Below are positions 1 to 9,147 of a stretch of DNA of 64,000 nt, piece after piece. Numbering within the stretch: the stretch's first letter is position 1; each line of letters starts with the position of its first letter. The notes beneath the pieces are model-generated. The model did not search any database and was not told where the DNA came from. It saw nothing but the letters and a program-made list of their open reading frames with translations. A program made the translations under genes and the position numbers. The DNA lies in assembly GCF_004104075.1 (NCBI RefSeq), contig NZ_QOVK01000007.1, positions 1-64,000 on the forward strand, read 5' to 3'. Source of the DNA: Leeuwenhoekiella polynyae (lineage in GTDB: Bacteria > Bacteroidota > Bacteroidia > Flavobacteriales > Flavobacteriaceae).

Positions 1-235
1 CTTCATCAGAGGTTCATTTGCATTCATCTCCAGTATTCATACCTGACCAGCTCACGGCATAGCCTTTTCCATAACGCTCAATACCTTGGCGCTGCCACCA
101 AAGCACCTTATGGTGGTTTAACGCTCTCCCCTGTAGGACAACATTGGTGGGTCACTTCGACTGCGCTCAGCACAGGCGGCTCCACCATCTTATAAACAGT
201 TGCGTAACGACTTTCAGCCGGTCGTTACTCTCGGC
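1..235. other. Non-coding DNA, no gene recognised
   Basis: No convincing coding region is visible on either strand. The stretch is richer in G+C than its surroundings and contains short self-complementary patches, for example around a TTCGACTGCGCTCAGC motif near 157-172. It leads into the hairpin-prone spacer that follows. It may be part of a cassette spacer or a repeat that continues outside the window. Confidence 0.4.
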
Positions 236-424
236 ACACATATGGCTCGTAGCGTGCAAATTAGAAAATTATTTTCGGTTGAGCACAAGCCAGATTTTTA
301 AATTTTACTATTTATCTTTTCTATTGGAAATCGTCAAATTTAAAAATTTGGCGACTTATCAAAAATGCCTTAATTTCGTTTAGTTAACTAATTAGCTATG
401 ATCTATATACGTTGTTAGCGGCTG
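236..424 (-). repeat. attC-like imperfect inverted-repeat spacer, copy A
   Basis: The spacer lies beyond the 3' end of the first minus-strand gene. Its right end carries the core GTTAGC (414-419), and its outer arms (ACACATATGGCTCGTAGC near 236-253 and GCTATGATCTATATACG near 395-411) are imperfectly complementary. A smaller hairpin, CAAATT-TAAA-AATTTG, sits inside. The stop codon of the neighbouring gene (415-417) lies within the core. A bulged palindrome ending in GTTAGC/GCTAAC is the layout of integron attC sites. Family assignment is inference because no integrase is in the window. Confidence 0.45.
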
Positions 425-1557
425 TGATTTTCGTTCCAATCTATTAATGTTACTTCATTGTTTTTTATAATCATTACAGAAACTTCTCGGTCTAATGCAG
501 TTCCATAGTGATCCATACTAATCAACGTGTATTTTCCGTAAGTTTTTGTTATTGGGTCGTGAGTGTATTTATCATTGTTGAATAACGGATTTACAATTTG
601 TATTTCCTTGCCATCAATTTCTGCTAAAAATGTGCTCTCATTTAGATATGTTAGGAATAATGTTCGATTATTTATTTCAAAAGTTGAAAATAGTTGAATT
701 CCAAAAAGGTCTAAGGTTTTGTTGAATTCTTCCGATATTCCTTTATAACCGAGATTTCCTCGTTCTATTTTCAGTTGACTACTATTCGCTTTATCTAATT
801 TTCTTGGGTCAGCAATGACTTTGATTTCAGATGTTCCCATCATATGTCCTAAATGAGCCAAAATCTGGTATTGTCCATTTTTTTTGGTGACTGTGTTCGA
901 GCAAGTTAATTCCGTATAATAAGTGTCTTTACTTTTCCTGTCATAGAAGTAAATTGTTCCGCCAAATTCGCCACTACATTTTCGGTAAACAATAAAATTA
1001 TTGTCTGCAAAGAGTATTGGTATTTCCTTTAATGGTTTCTCGGCTCTTGTATTCTTCCATTTGCCAGTTGACCAAACGAACAGTCCACCGAAAATGAATG
1101 ATTTGTTAGAAGCATATAATTGACCATCTATTAGCCAATGATATTTGAACTTCTTGGTGTTCAATTTTTTTTCGAGTGTTTTGTTTCTTTCGTATGTTTC
1201 TATACTATGGCAAACAAATTTCCCATTTCCAAACAAGGAAATAAGATTGCTTTCATAGATAACAGATTGAGATTTCGGATAGTTGATATAATTATCGTCC
1301 CAATCATCAAAGTCATCCGTGTAATAGGGATTTTCAAAAACGAGTGTATCTATTTTAATTTCGATAGGATTATCGCTTATAGAGACATTAAATTCTTTTG
1401 ACTTGTACAATGAGCTTTCGGTTACGCTATCTTGAGGTTTCATTCCCAAACCAGAACTGTTATATCTAAAATTTTCAATCAGTTTTTCAAAATTTTGTGC
1501 CTGTGATTGCGAGCAAATTACAAGTGTTAATAATATGTACAGGTGTTTTTTCATCAT
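415..1557 (-). CDS. Exported hypothetical protein
   Basis: This is a secreted or periplasmic protein of unknown function, about 380 residues. The likely start is one of two adjacent ATGs at 1557/1554, giving MMKKHLYILLTLVICSQSQA, a typical signal peptide with probable cleavage after SQA. An upstream extension to 1602 would be encoded by the hairpin spacer and is unlikely to be translated. The body is rich in beta-strand-forming residues, with repeated aromatic and acidic stretches (for example TDDFDDWDDNYINYP), and has no catalytic motif I recognise. The stop codon is embedded in the GTTAGC core of the downstream spacer, as in a gene cassette. It stands alone between two spacers, so it is probably transcribed from an external or weak internal promoter. 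Confidence 0.7.
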   Translation of the reverse strand: MMKKHLYILLTLVICSQSQAQNFEKLIENFRYNSSGLGMKPQDSVTESSLYKSKEFNVSISDNPIEIKIDTLVFENPYYTDDFDDWDDNYINYPKSQSVIYESNLISLFGNGKFVCHSIETYERNKTLEKKLNTKKFKYHWLIDGQLYASNKSFIFGGLFVWSTGKWKNTRAEKPLKEIPILFADNNFIVYRKCSGEFGGTIYFYDRKSKDTYYTELTCSNTVTKKNGQYQILAHLGHMMGTSEIKVIADPRKLDKANSSQLKIERGNLGYKGISEEFNKTLDLFGIQLFSTFEINNRTLFLTYLNESTFLAEIDGKEIQIVNPLFNNDKYTHDPITKTYGKYTLISMDHYGTALDREVSVMIIKNNEVTLIDWNENHSR

Positions 1558-1690
1558 TGCCGCTAACGTTTTTGTATATGGTTTGTTGCGTGGTTTAAGC
1601 AACTAATTTAGTAAACAATTACCGACCAAGAAAGTCCGCGAGGACTTTCGTAAGTAGGAAAGAACTAGCAATAAATTATATACGGCTTAG
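1558..1690 (-). repeat. attC-like imperfect inverted-repeat spacer, copy B
   Basis: This is the clearest copy of the spacer family. The left arm GCCGCTAACG...GTATATGG (from about 1560) is imperfectly complementary to the right arm TTATATACGG...TTAGTTAA (about 1675-1694). In the middle is a perfect 8-bp hairpin, GAAAGTCC-GCGA-GGACTTTC, at 1630-1649. The element separates two minus-strand single genes: its left edge abuts the start codon of one and its right edge abuts the stop codon of the other. Similar spacers are common in flavobacterial accessory DNA. The link to integron attC sites is inference from the folding pattern and the core. Confidence 0.5.
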
Positions 1691-2518
1691 TTAATGTCCA
1701 GGAATTCCTCTATTTCTCCCGCCATTTTGACTTACTCCATATTCGTCTTTGTATTTTAAAAGTTCGTAAATAGGATTTATATCTTCCACAATAACTTCGT
1801 TCAAATCCATTAATAAAAATAGTATATCTCCGATTTCAGTTAATTTGAAATTATTTGGAACGATACCATTTCTTGTACTTGTCATTGTGTTATTATTGTC
1901 CAAGATTCCTAAATTCATTAGTTCAAAAATATCTTGTTTAAGAATTTCTGTGTCCAATGAATACGTTGCATTTTCATACCAAATATATGGTTCTTTGAGG
2001 ATTAACGTTCTGTCAAAATTATCTATTCTTCCATAAAAGGCTACAATACAGATTTTTCTATATGTGAAACTTTCCGATATATTCAGTATTTGGTTTGCTG
2101 TTTCGTAAGATATATTTTGGTCAAAAATGGTTTTTTCATAGATTTTCGATAGAAAGTGAATTTTCTTTTCTTGATATTGGTCTTTACATTTCAGTATTAT
2201 TCCTTCAAATAATTCTTCTGCGCTACTTCGTCCATTTTGATTATCGAAGAAATTATCTTGTCTTATTTGCTCTCCGTTTTCAAGTTTTTCTGTTACTCCA
2301 CTTAATATATAAACTGTTGAAGCTGAAACACGAATTTCTTGTCGATTGGATAATTGGCGGTTTACAATTTCTTTTATTCCGTGTGTTAGTGCTACTCCAA
2401 GAGCTCCGCCTGCAATAGCTCCTAATGGACCTCCAATTAGTCCTAAAGCACCACCAATTCCACCGCCAACAATGTCGGTTCCTTTATCCAAATATTTCTT
2501 TAGTTCTTCGCGTTTCAT
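1691..2518 (-). CDS. Glycine-zipper hypothetical protein
   Basis: The product is 275 residues with no recognised family. Residues about 16-45 form a hydrophobic, glycine-rich segment (GGGIGGALGLIGGPLGAIAGG), a glycine-zipper pattern able to insert in or pack against membranes. The remainder is soluble-looking, mixed alpha/beta and charged, with no signal peptide. The start ATG at 2518 is well placed and the stop falls at the edge of spacer copy B. Glycine-zipper N-termini occur in some membrane-active effectors and abortive-infection-type proteins, so a membrane-acting role is possible, but this is only inference. The gene is an isolated cassette-like unit. Confidence 0.65.
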   Translation of the reverse strand: MKREELKKYLDKGTDIVGGGIGGALGLIGGPLGAIAGGALGVALTHGIKEIVNRQLSNRQEIRVSASTVYILSGVTEKLENGEQIRQDNFFDNQNGRSSAEELFEGIILKCKDQYQEKKIHFLSKIYEKTIFDQNISYETANQILNISESFTYRKICIVAFYGRIDNFDRTLILKEPYIWYENATYSLDTEILKQDIFELMNLGILDNNNTMTSTRNGIVPNNFKLTEIGDILFLLMDLNEVIVEDINPIYELLKYKDEYGVSQNGGRNRGIPGH

Positions 2519-3365
2519 TTAATTATGCCTAACTTGTTATATCAACACTAAATATATACATATCCCCTTAAATTTTACGGGATATCAACACTTTAACGTT
2601 GTATTTTTAAAAATAGACCTTTGTCTTGGAAGTTATTTACAGAATCCTGAATCCCCTGATTTAAACTAAAAAAAGAGGATAAATCCCCTTAAAAACATCC
2701 TTCTATTCGATTGTAATTCCAGTTTTCTTCGGGTGTTTTTCGAGAAACACCCCCTTTTACCGAAGCGCTCTCGAAGGAGACCCGAACGAGACTCGAAGCA
2801 ATCTCTACTGGCTTAATGCTATTTTCCTTTTTAAATGAGACTTACACTAGTGAGCCACCAGTCACAGACTGGCGGGAGCGGGGCAAACGCGAAATTAGCT
2901 TTATTATAAAGAATTTTGAAAAATTCAAATATATTATTCTATTTAAACTTTTAAAGAAATTAACCTCTTCTGGGAAAGATTAACTGAATGAAAAGGAGAA
3001 ATTGGGAATTGTGGCAAAACTTTTCGAGAAAGCTCTTTACCTGAAATGAAGCATTTTAAGGGAATGTGTTGGGTGAATATCGAAAGTTAAATTTTAATCG
3101 GTCTATGCTATGAGCAATGACGATTTATACGCATTTACTCTTCCGAATTTCTAAAGATAGCAAAAATCTAAAAACTTTCTATTTAGCACATTACCAAACC
3201 GGCTTACAGGGAGCGGATCTCTCCACATGATTAGCGTTAGCATTTTATGTTATTAAATTATGGATAATTTTCGATTACTTCTTTTATTTCAAAGAGTCCT
3301 GCATTTCTAAACTCTTCTACAAAACTACTTATTTTAGAGTTGTGGAATCAGCACCGGGAAAATAA
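2519..3365. other. Intergenic region with hairpin and small gene remnant
   Basis: There is no full gene here. A perfect 8-bp hairpin, GGGTGTTT-ttcgag-AAACACCC, lies at 2731-2752 and is followed by CCTTTT; it could act as a terminator. Near 3258-3345 on the minus strand a short open frame ends VEEFRNAGLFEIKEVIENYP and then a stop. It looks like the 3' tail of a lost gene. A GTTAGC core at 3234-3239 next to it suggests another cassette boundary. Confidence 0.4.
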
Positions 3366-3827
3366 TTAATCCTCATTTATCTCATTATCAGGTTTCCAGT
3401 TATGTTTCTCAATAACCATCGGAGTAATTGGATATCCAAAAAACCTGGTTTTTGATCCTTCGACTTTACCGCCCATTTTTAAGATCATACCCACGGTAAT
3501 ATCTCTAGCATCAACTTTTATTCTATTTATATTCATTTGGAAAAGTTCCGTTAAAGAAGTGTTCACTAGTCTCTTACCCACCCCTAAGCCTCTTAATTCA
3601 GGATGGAGTGCCAAACGTCCCCAATGCCACTCTTCATTTTCTTTCCAAGCTGCTACCGTACCTACAACTTTGTTATTATCAATTATACACCACCATAGTT
3701 GCTCTTTGCCGTTTAAGGGAATTAGCTTTTTGGGAATGTTTTGTTCCTTATAAAAAATACTTTCCAGAAATTGTAATGCATTGAAAGATAGATCTGGAGG
3801 TAGATACTGAATTTTATAAGTTGACAT
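3366..3827 (-). CDS. GNAT family N-acetyltransferase
   Basis: The predicted cytoplasmic acetyltransferase (153 residues) would transfer acetyl from acetyl-CoA to an unknown small molecule or protein amine. It shows the GNAT core: VGTVAAWKENEEWHWGRLALHPELRG, where the last part is the beta4 strand and the start of motif A, followed by the acetyl-CoA pyrophosphate loop RGLGVGKRLV. A further strand, INRIKVDAR, follows. Length is normal for a single-domain GNAT. The gene is a lone minus-strand unit between spacers in the cassette-like region. The substrate cannot be told from sequence. Confidence 0.85.
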   Translation of the reverse strand: MSTYKIQYLPPDLSFNALQFLESIFYKEQNIPKKLIPLNGKEQLWWCIIDNNKVVGTVAAWKENEEWHWGRLALHPELRGLGVGKRLVNTSLTELFQMNINRIKVDARDITVGMILKMGGKVEGSKTRFFGYPITPMVIEKHNWKPDNEINED

Positions 3828-4135
3828 CGTAAAAATAGTTAGTTGAAAACAGATTCATATATTCAAAGCTTAATATTCCTTATAAAAAGGTACCTATTAA
3901 TTTCATTATGAAAAAACTTAAGTATATTACTTGCTTATGGCAAACTTATAACATCAACTTGATTATGGTAAGTAATATCGAGAGAAAGGAAAAAGAGATC
4001 AATGATAAAATTAGGGTTTAACCGTAATTATGTTTGTAGTATGGGCTTGCTCGAAAAGACGGTATTGAGCAGTAATTATTCCCTGACGGAACCGCATTTA
4101 TTGTATATTATTAGCACACATACAAAAACGACTGC

Positions 4136-4390
4136 ATTGTCGGGCAAATGAAGATGGGCAACTGTGTCCCAATTTCTGTTTTTGAATTTTACTTTTCGCA
4201 TTTTCTTATTTTAAGTTTTAGAATGCAAAATTCGTGTTCCTTTAAAACTGAAATGTTTCCATATCAAGGTTGTTTGTAACCAAATCGGGGTTGGGAGGTC
4301 GGGTTAAGTGTCTGCTATAACCGTTAGCAACTATGCCTTTTAGTCAATTTGCAATATCAGTTAAAAGAATGGCGAAACTCTATAGGTGAC
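4136..4390 (-). repeat. Direct repeat copy 1 (255 bp), with hydrolase 5' fragment
   Basis: This segment is almost identical to 6463-6717, with about four mismatches by eye, at a constant offset of 2327 bp. It contains the first ~20 codons of the alpha/beta hydrolase gene (start near 4200), the hydrolase-AraC intergenic spacer with a CCGTTAGCAAC core, and the last codons of an AraC gene. The hydrolase fragment is cut off at 4136. It is a relic of a tandem duplication or recombination between two AraC units. Confidence 0.85.
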
Positions 4391-5268
4391 ATTTCGGTTT
4401 TCTTTTTAAAAAGTCGGTTGAATGATTGTGGTTGTTCAAAACCTAATTCATAGGCAATTTCACTAACGGACAAATTTGTCGTTAAAAGTTTTTCTTTTGC
4501 ATTTTCAATGAGTTTTTCATGAATGTGTTGTTGGGCGCTTTGCCCTGTCAGGAAACGCAACATATCACTTAAATAATTTGCGGAATAATTGAGTTGATTG
4601 GCTAAGTATTCAACTGTTGGCACTCCCCTTTTAAGTGTTTCTGCGGTATCAAAATAATCTTTTAGCAATTGCTCCATCTTAGAAAGCAAATCATTGTTTA
4701 GGGTTTTTCGGGTAATGAATTGACGTTCGTAAAAACGATTGCAATAGTTCAAAAGCAAATCAATTTGCGAAAGAATAATATCTTGGGTGTGTTTGTCAAT
4801 ATGTTGATATTCCTTTTCTATTTTTTGATAAATCTCAATAATATTTTGCTCTTCCTGATGCGAAAGGTGCAAGGCTTCATTTAGGGAGTATGAAAAATAG
4901 CCATAATTTTTTATTGTGCTTTGTAATGGGTGTTTATTCAAAAAATCAGGATGAAAAATCAATACATATCCTGTCCCAATCGTTTCATTAAAAGCGTTCG
5001 ATTCACCAACTTCGACCGATTGAACTTGTTTGGGTGCAATAAACGTCATTGTCCCTTTGTCAAAATCATAATATTGTTGCCCGTATTTTATTTTGGATTG
5101 GATATTATTTTTTAACGATATAGTATAAAAATCAGTAGTAAAATGTTGCCAGAAATCAGCGTCTACAGCATGTATCTCTGAAACCAAAACCACACTTACC
5201 AACGGATGTAAAGGCGGTGGAAGGGATAGTAAACGATGAAATTCAGATAAAGAGTTAATTGTTTGCAT
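4357..5268 (-). CDS. AraC family transcriptional regulator (copy 1)
   Basis: This is a DNA-binding regulator of about 303 residues. The N-terminal ligand-sensing cupin-like part includes QYYDFDKGTMTFIAPKQV. The C-terminal AraC DNA-binding domain has two helix-turn-helix motifs, GVPTVEYLANQLNYSANYLS and NLSVSEIAYELGFEQPQSFN, ending SPIEFRHSFN. I favour the internal ATG at 5268 (MQTINSLSEF), because the longer form from 5304 would overlap the upstream membrane gene by 50 bases. It is a paralogue of the genes at 6684 and 8689. It probably controls the membrane protein and hydrolase encoded immediately upstream in the same direction. Confidence 0.9.
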   Translation of the reverse strand: MQTINSLSEFHRLLSLPPPLHPLVSVVLVSEIHAVDADFWQHFTTDFYTISLKNNIQSKIKYGQQYYDFDKGTMTFIAPKQVQSVEVGESNAFNETIGTGYVLIFHPDFLNKHPLQSTIKNYGYFSYSLNEALHLSHQEEQNIIEIYQKIEKEYQHIDKHTQDIILSQIDLLLNYCNRFYERQFITRKTLNNDLLSKMEQLLKDYFDTAETLKRGVPTVEYLANQLNYSANYLSDMLRFLTGQSAQQHIHEKLIENAKEKLLTTNLSVSEIAYELGFEQPQSFNRLFKKKTEMSPIEFRHSFN

Positions 5269-5614
5269 ATCTATATAAAATTCCAAAAATGAGTAAGGCG
5301 ACAATTTCTATAGTTAGCCAAAGTAATTGTTTTGAAAAGAAGCCGTGTAAAACAAATCCGAATAAACGGGCTATAACAATTCCCAAAATTAAAAAAAACA
5401 ATACTGCACACGCCAATAGTTTCCAATTACTCCATTGATTGTAAAAAATTAACAATATCCCCAAACCAGTTAGAAAACCCCATTTAACCCGAATTTCAAT
5501 CATCTGATAGGCATTTTCCGGCAAAGGAATTTTGCTGATTATGTTTGGTTTGTATGTTAGCACACAACCAGCCAAGATCATAACTACCCCAATTATTTTA
5601 ATCGGCATATTCAT
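5255..5614 (-). CDS. Small four-helix membrane protein, DUF4345-like
   Basis: The 119-residue integral membrane protein has four predicted transmembrane helices, around residues 5-21, 45-60, 66-86 and 95-114. The pattern of a first helix, then a polar IRVKWGFLTGLG segment, and two closely spaced helices resembles the DUF4345 and related DoxX-like small membrane families. Function is unknown. Its start overlaps or abuts the stop of the hydrolase at 5614, and its stop overlaps the start of the AraC gene. The three genes are therefore probably one transcript in the order hydrolase, membrane protein, regulator. Confidence 0.7.
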   Translation of the reverse strand: MNMPIKIIGVVMILAGCVLTYKPNIISKIPLPENAYQMIEIRVKWGFLTGLGILLIFYNQWSNWKLLACAVLFFLILGIVIARLFGFVLHGFFSKQLLWLTIEIVALLIFGILYRYANN

Positions 5615-6528
5615 TATGCCTGTAAAAGATTTTCCTGAAAGAAGGGTACTAATTTATCCAATGCTTCGGCTGTTGCTTCGGGTTTGTCGTATAAATCATA
5701 ATGGCTCGCCCCTTTTACGATATGGATTTGCTTGCTTTTGGAAGCTGCTTTATTGTATAATTCAAAACCATCTCTGTAAGAGCCGAATGCACCCACTTTG
5801 TCGCCAACAATAACCAATAATGGTTGTTTCAATAAAACATCGGCAAGATGAAAAGCATCAAACTTTATTAAGTTCGCCATACTTGTAAAAAGCAATTTAT
5901 TGTTCGCAGTCGGGTATTCGCCTCTTGGGGTTCTGTAATAATCAATGGCCTCCAACATATCCTTTTCCTTTATGCCTGCCTGTTTTGCTTCTTCAGCAGA
6001 ATTAGGTGTCCAATTGGTAATCATTGGCTCTGCTCCTTTTGCTTCAGCAGTTCTTTGTGAAGAAACAGCTTTTAATGTTTCTATAAAGTTTATTTCTCTA
6101 AATGCTCTACCCGTATTGGTGCCTACAACTGTTCCAACTGCTTTTATTCGCTTTTCTGTCATTGCAGCATTTGCTGCGTAACCACCACCTGCACAAATGC
6201 CCAGCAAGCCGATATGCTCTTTATCTACAAAATTTAACGTGATAAGATAATCTACTGCATAGCGTATGTCCTCTACACGGGTTGCAGGGTCTTCCAAATA
6301 TCTTGGTTCTCCGCCACTTTCGCCCTGGAAAGAGGCATCATAAGCCACTGCAATAAATCCTTTCGAGGCAAATTTTCCGGCATATAAACCAGCGGTTTGT
6401 TCTTTCACACTACTCCCAGGATGAACGCAGACAATAGCTGGATACTTTTGTGATTCATCAAAATTGTCGGGCAAATGAAGATGGGCAACTGTGTCCCAAT
6501 TTCTGTTTTTGAATTTTACTTTTTGCAT
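5614..6528 (-). CDS. Alpha/beta hydrolase, dienelactone-hydrolase-like
   Basis: A cytoplasmic hydrolase of 304 residues. It has an HPGSSVKEQ oxyanion-type segment near residues 36-44 and a nucleophile elbow GICAGGG in which the nucleophile position is cysteine, as in dienelactone hydrolases rather than serine esterases. The acid is probably in the VGDKVGAF region and the histidine in KGASHYDLYD near the C-terminus. The family includes DUF1100/YcjY-like hydrolases, and the substrate is unknown. It is the first gene of a probable operon with a small membrane protein and an AraC regulator. Its 5' end has been duplicated at 4136-4200. Confidence 0.85.
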   Translation of the reverse strand: MQKVKFKNRNWDTVAHLHLPDNFDESQKYPAIVCVHPGSSVKEQTAGLYAGKFASKGFIAVAYDASFQGESGGEPRYLEDPATRVEDIRYAVDYLITLNFVDKEHIGLLGICAGGGYAANAAMTEKRIKAVGTVVGTNTGRAFREINFIETLKAVSSQRTAEAKGAEPMITNWTPNSAEEAKQAGIKEKDMLEAIDYYRTPRGEYPTANNKLLFTSMANLIKFDAFHLADVLLKQPLLVIVGDKVGAFGSYRDGFELYNKAASKSKQIHIVKGASHYDLYDKPEATAEALDKLVPFFQENLLQA

Positions 6529-6717
6529 TTTCTTATTTTAAGTTTTAGAATGCAAAATTCGTGTTCCTTTAAAACGGAAATGTTTCCATATCAAGGTTGT
6601 TTGTAACCAAATCGGGGTTGGGATGTCGGGTTAAGTGTCTGCTATAACCGTTAACAACTATGCCTTTTAGTCAATTTGCAATATCAGTTAAAAGAATGGC
6701 GAAACTCTATAGGTGAC
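6463..6717 (-). repeat. Direct repeat copy 2 (255 bp)
   Basis: This is the intact partner of the repeat at 4136-4390. It covers the 5' end of the complete hydrolase gene, the spacer with a CCGTTAACAAC core, and the 3' end of the second AraC gene. Identity stops abruptly at 6717 inside the AraC coding sequence and continues only as diverged paralogy. That fits a recombination or gene-conversion breakpoint. Confidence 0.85.
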
Positions 6718-7604
6718 CTTTCTGTTTTCCTTCTAAAAAACTTACTAAACGACTGTGAATGTTCAAAGCCCAATGTATAAGCAATTTCACTTACTGACAA
6801 ATTGGTAGTTGATAACTTTTCTTTTGCTTTCTCAATCAATTTTTCGTGGATATGTTGTTGTGTGCTTTGCCCCGTTAAGGTTTTCAATAAACCACTTAAA
6901 TAGTTAGGTGATACATTTAGTTCCTTAGCAATATTTTGAACTGTAGGCAATCCACTTTCTACCAAACTGTCCTGATCGAAATATTCTTTAAGTATTTCTT
7001 CCAGACGATTTAATATGGTATGGTTGTGTATTTTTCTGGTTATAAATTGACGATGATAAAATCTGTCTGAATAGTTGAGTAACACTTCTATTTGTGAAAT
7101 GATGAGGGGTTGGCTAAACTTATCAATATTAGAAATATACTCCTGTTTTATACTTTGGAAAATACTGATAATTGTGGTCTCTTCTTTATCTGAAAGATGT
7201 AGCGCTTCATTGACCGAATAACTAAAGAATTCGTGTTGTTTTATAGTTTTTCTCAATGGACTTTGCCATAAAAAATCGGGATGAATGAGCAGCATCCACC
7301 CCGAAAGCTTATAATCTCCCTGTGTTTCGACTGAAAACACCTGTTTGGGAGCAATAAAAAATACAATGCCTTCATCAAAATCATAGGTTTGTTGACCATA
7401 CTTGTATTTTACCGTAGAATCAATATTTCTTTTTAAAGCAATAGAATAAAAGTCAAATATCCAACTGCTTAGCCCATCAGCTGGAAGATTCCTTATTTCA
7501 TCTAAATTTATAACACTCATCAATGGATGTTCTGGTTTAGGTAAACCTCGAAATTGATGGTACTCGCAAATTGTTTTGAAATGGTGAGGCATTGTGTTTT
7601 TCAT
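6684..7604 (-). CDS. AraC family transcriptional regulator (copy 2)
   Basis: This 306-residue AraC regulator is clearly paralogous to the copy at 4357. It has the same layout: a sensor domain with QQTYDFDEGIVFFIAPKQVFSVE, a linker with two long helices, and the DNA-binding helix-turn-helix pair GLPTVQNIAKELNVSPNYLS and NLSVSEIAYTLGFEHSQSFS, ending SPIEFRHSFN. Start codons lie at 7604 and, four codons in, at 7592 (MPHHFKTICEYHQF); both are plausible. It directly follows the NmrA-like reductase gene with a 9-bp gap, so it probably autoregulates that two-gene unit in response to a small molecule. Confidence 0.9.
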   Translation of the reverse strand: MKNTMPHHFKTICEYHQFRGLPKPEHPLMSVINLDEIRNLPADGLSSWIFDFYSIALKRNIDSTVKYKYGQQTYDFDEGIVFFIAPKQVFSVETQGDYKLSGWMLLIHPDFLWQSPLRKTIKQHEFFSYSVNEALHLSDKEETTIISIFQSIKQEYISNIDKFSQPLIISQIEVLLNYSDRFYHRQFITRKIHNHTILNRLEEILKEYFDQDSLVESGLPTVQNIAKELNVSPNYLSGLLKTLTGQSTQQHIHEKLIEKAKEKLSTTNLSVSEIAYTLGFEHSQSFSKFFRRKTERSPIEFRHSFN

Positions 7605-7613
7605 AATCTATGG

Positions 7614-8513
7614 CTACAGTTGATTATACGCTTTAGCAAAATCTTTAGCAAAATCTTTCATCTTAACTTCGCCCATATTTTTGGGTTTATGTTGGTTATA
7701 ATGTTCGTACAATAAACCACTGTTTATAGCTGCATACATTTCGGTCATAGCCGCGGCAATGGCTGGTTGCATTCCTGCAGCTTTCAGGCCCTCGGTCAGC
7801 TGATTATCTGCTAAGGTAACCCATTTTAAGTGTGGATTTCCTATAGATTCACCTAAGATTTTTGCCAATTCATAATAGGTAAGTTCATCACTTACCACAT
7901 ACCTTACTTTGTGGCCGGCAAGTGGCGAGGTAATCTCTTCGGCAATGACGCTAGCAATATCCGCCGGTGATACCCAAGCATTTATAACTTCACCTTCGAT
8001 ATTAGAAGCTATAATTCCGTTTTCCTTTGCGGAATGAACTTGCGGCAGCAAATTGTAATAAAATTCGGTAGGACGAATGTGAGTAATAGCAACATCCGAA
8101 GGCAAAACATTGAGTATGCTTTCAACATAAAAAGTACCTTGAAGTATCCCGTTACCCTCTTTCATATGAGCACCAATGCTACTTAGATTAACGGCCTTTT
8201 TCACTCCACTTTGTGCTATGGCTTGTGCGTAGTTATTCCCCAGATTTTTATAATAGGCAAGTAAATCAAGATGATGGTCAAAATAGTTTGCCGGTGGCAC
8301 CATACAAAATACAGCATCAACACCTGTAAATGCTGAATTAATAAAATCAACATCTTCTAAAGAGCCAATTGCTGCTGTAGCTCCTATAGCTTCAATGTCT
8401 TTTTGCCTTTCGGCGTTACTGCTTATCACTGTTACTAAATGTCCTTTTTGAACTAACTCCTGCGTTAGCGGTCTACCTATGTGGCCTAATGAGCCTGAAA
8501 GTGTAATTTTCAT
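7614..8513 (-). CDS. NmrA-like NAD(P)-binding protein
   Basis: The 299-residue atypical short-chain dehydrogenase has a Rossmann nucleotide-binding loop at the extreme N-terminus (MKITLSGSLGHIGRPLTQEL). This is followed by acidic/Ile strands and the VFCMVPPANYF and KKAVNLSSIGAH segments typical of the NmrA/QOR2 group. Such proteins bind NAD(P)(H) as reductases or redox sensors. The Tyr-x3-Lys catalytic pair of classical reductases is not evident, which favours a sensor or quinone-reductase-type role. It is followed by an AraC regulator in the same direction. Confidence 0.85.
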   Translation of the reverse strand: MKITLSGSLGHIGRPLTQELVQKGHLVTVISSNAERQKDIEAIGATAAIGSLEDVDFINSAFTGVDAVFCMVPPANYFDHHLDLLAYYKNLGNNYAQAIAQSGVKKAVNLSSIGAHMKEGNGILQGTFYVESILNVLPSDVAITHIRPTEFYYNLLPQVHSAKENGIIASNIEGEVINAWVSPADIASVIAEEITSPLAGHKVRYVVSDELTYYELAKILGESIGNPHLKWVTLADNQLTEGLKAAGMQPAIAAAMTEMYAAINSGLLYEHYNQHKPKNMGEVKMKDFAKDFAKAYNQL

Positions 8514-8688
8514 CTGTTCTGTTTTTTTAAGTGCATTGCAAAATTGCTCAACAAAATTCAGCAGAAACAGAAGGATTTCTGTAGCCTAATATATGGTTCT
8601 TGTAGTCTAATGTAAGGTCTATTATTTTTATTTAATTGAAGAACTAAAAACGCTGTTTTTTAAATCCGTTGCAAGCAGTAGTAATTTT

Positions 8689-9147
8689 TCAATTAAATGC
8701 TGCTCTGAATTGCAAAGGCGTTTGTTGTGTGTTTTTTTTAAACATAGTACTGAACGATTGAGGGTATTCAAATCCCAAATCATAAGCAATTTCCTTTATG
8801 CTCAAATTAGTTGCGGAGAGCAGTTCTTTAGCACTTTCAACTATGGATTTTGGAATATGGGTTTGCACATTTCTTCCTGTAGTATTTTTCAATAAATCAC
8901 TCAAATAATTAGGAGAGATATTGAGTTTCTCTGCAATATAGTTGACTGTTGGAACACCCGATAGTGTAGCGTCACTTTTTAAGTACGCATCCGTTAATTC
9001 TTCCATTTTTACTACCATATCATGCTTTACAGAACTTCTTGTCAAAAACTGCCTATTATGAAAACGCTTTGCATAATTGAGAAGCAGGTCAATATGCGAT
9101 TCTATTAAATCCTGACTGTAATGGTCAATAACTAGCAGCATCGTCAC
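8689..9147 (-). pseudogene. AraC regulator, truncated (copy 3)
   Basis: Only the C-terminal half of an AraC regulator remains (about 150 residues). The helix-turn-helix motifs GVPTVNYIAEKLNISPNYLS and NLSIKEIAYDLGFEYPQSFS and the end PLQFRAAFN are intact. The first residues of the open frame (MTMLLV) are encoded by the terminal sequence of an IS3-family element (remnant at about 9142-9181), so the native N-terminal sensor domain was removed by that insertion. It could still make a DNA-binding fragment but is most likely non-functional. Confidence 0.8.

Noticed and set aside
144-383. 79-codon frame at the left end
   Set aside because: The low-complexity, AT-rich translation overlaps a hairpin spacer and has no domain or ribosome-binding support.
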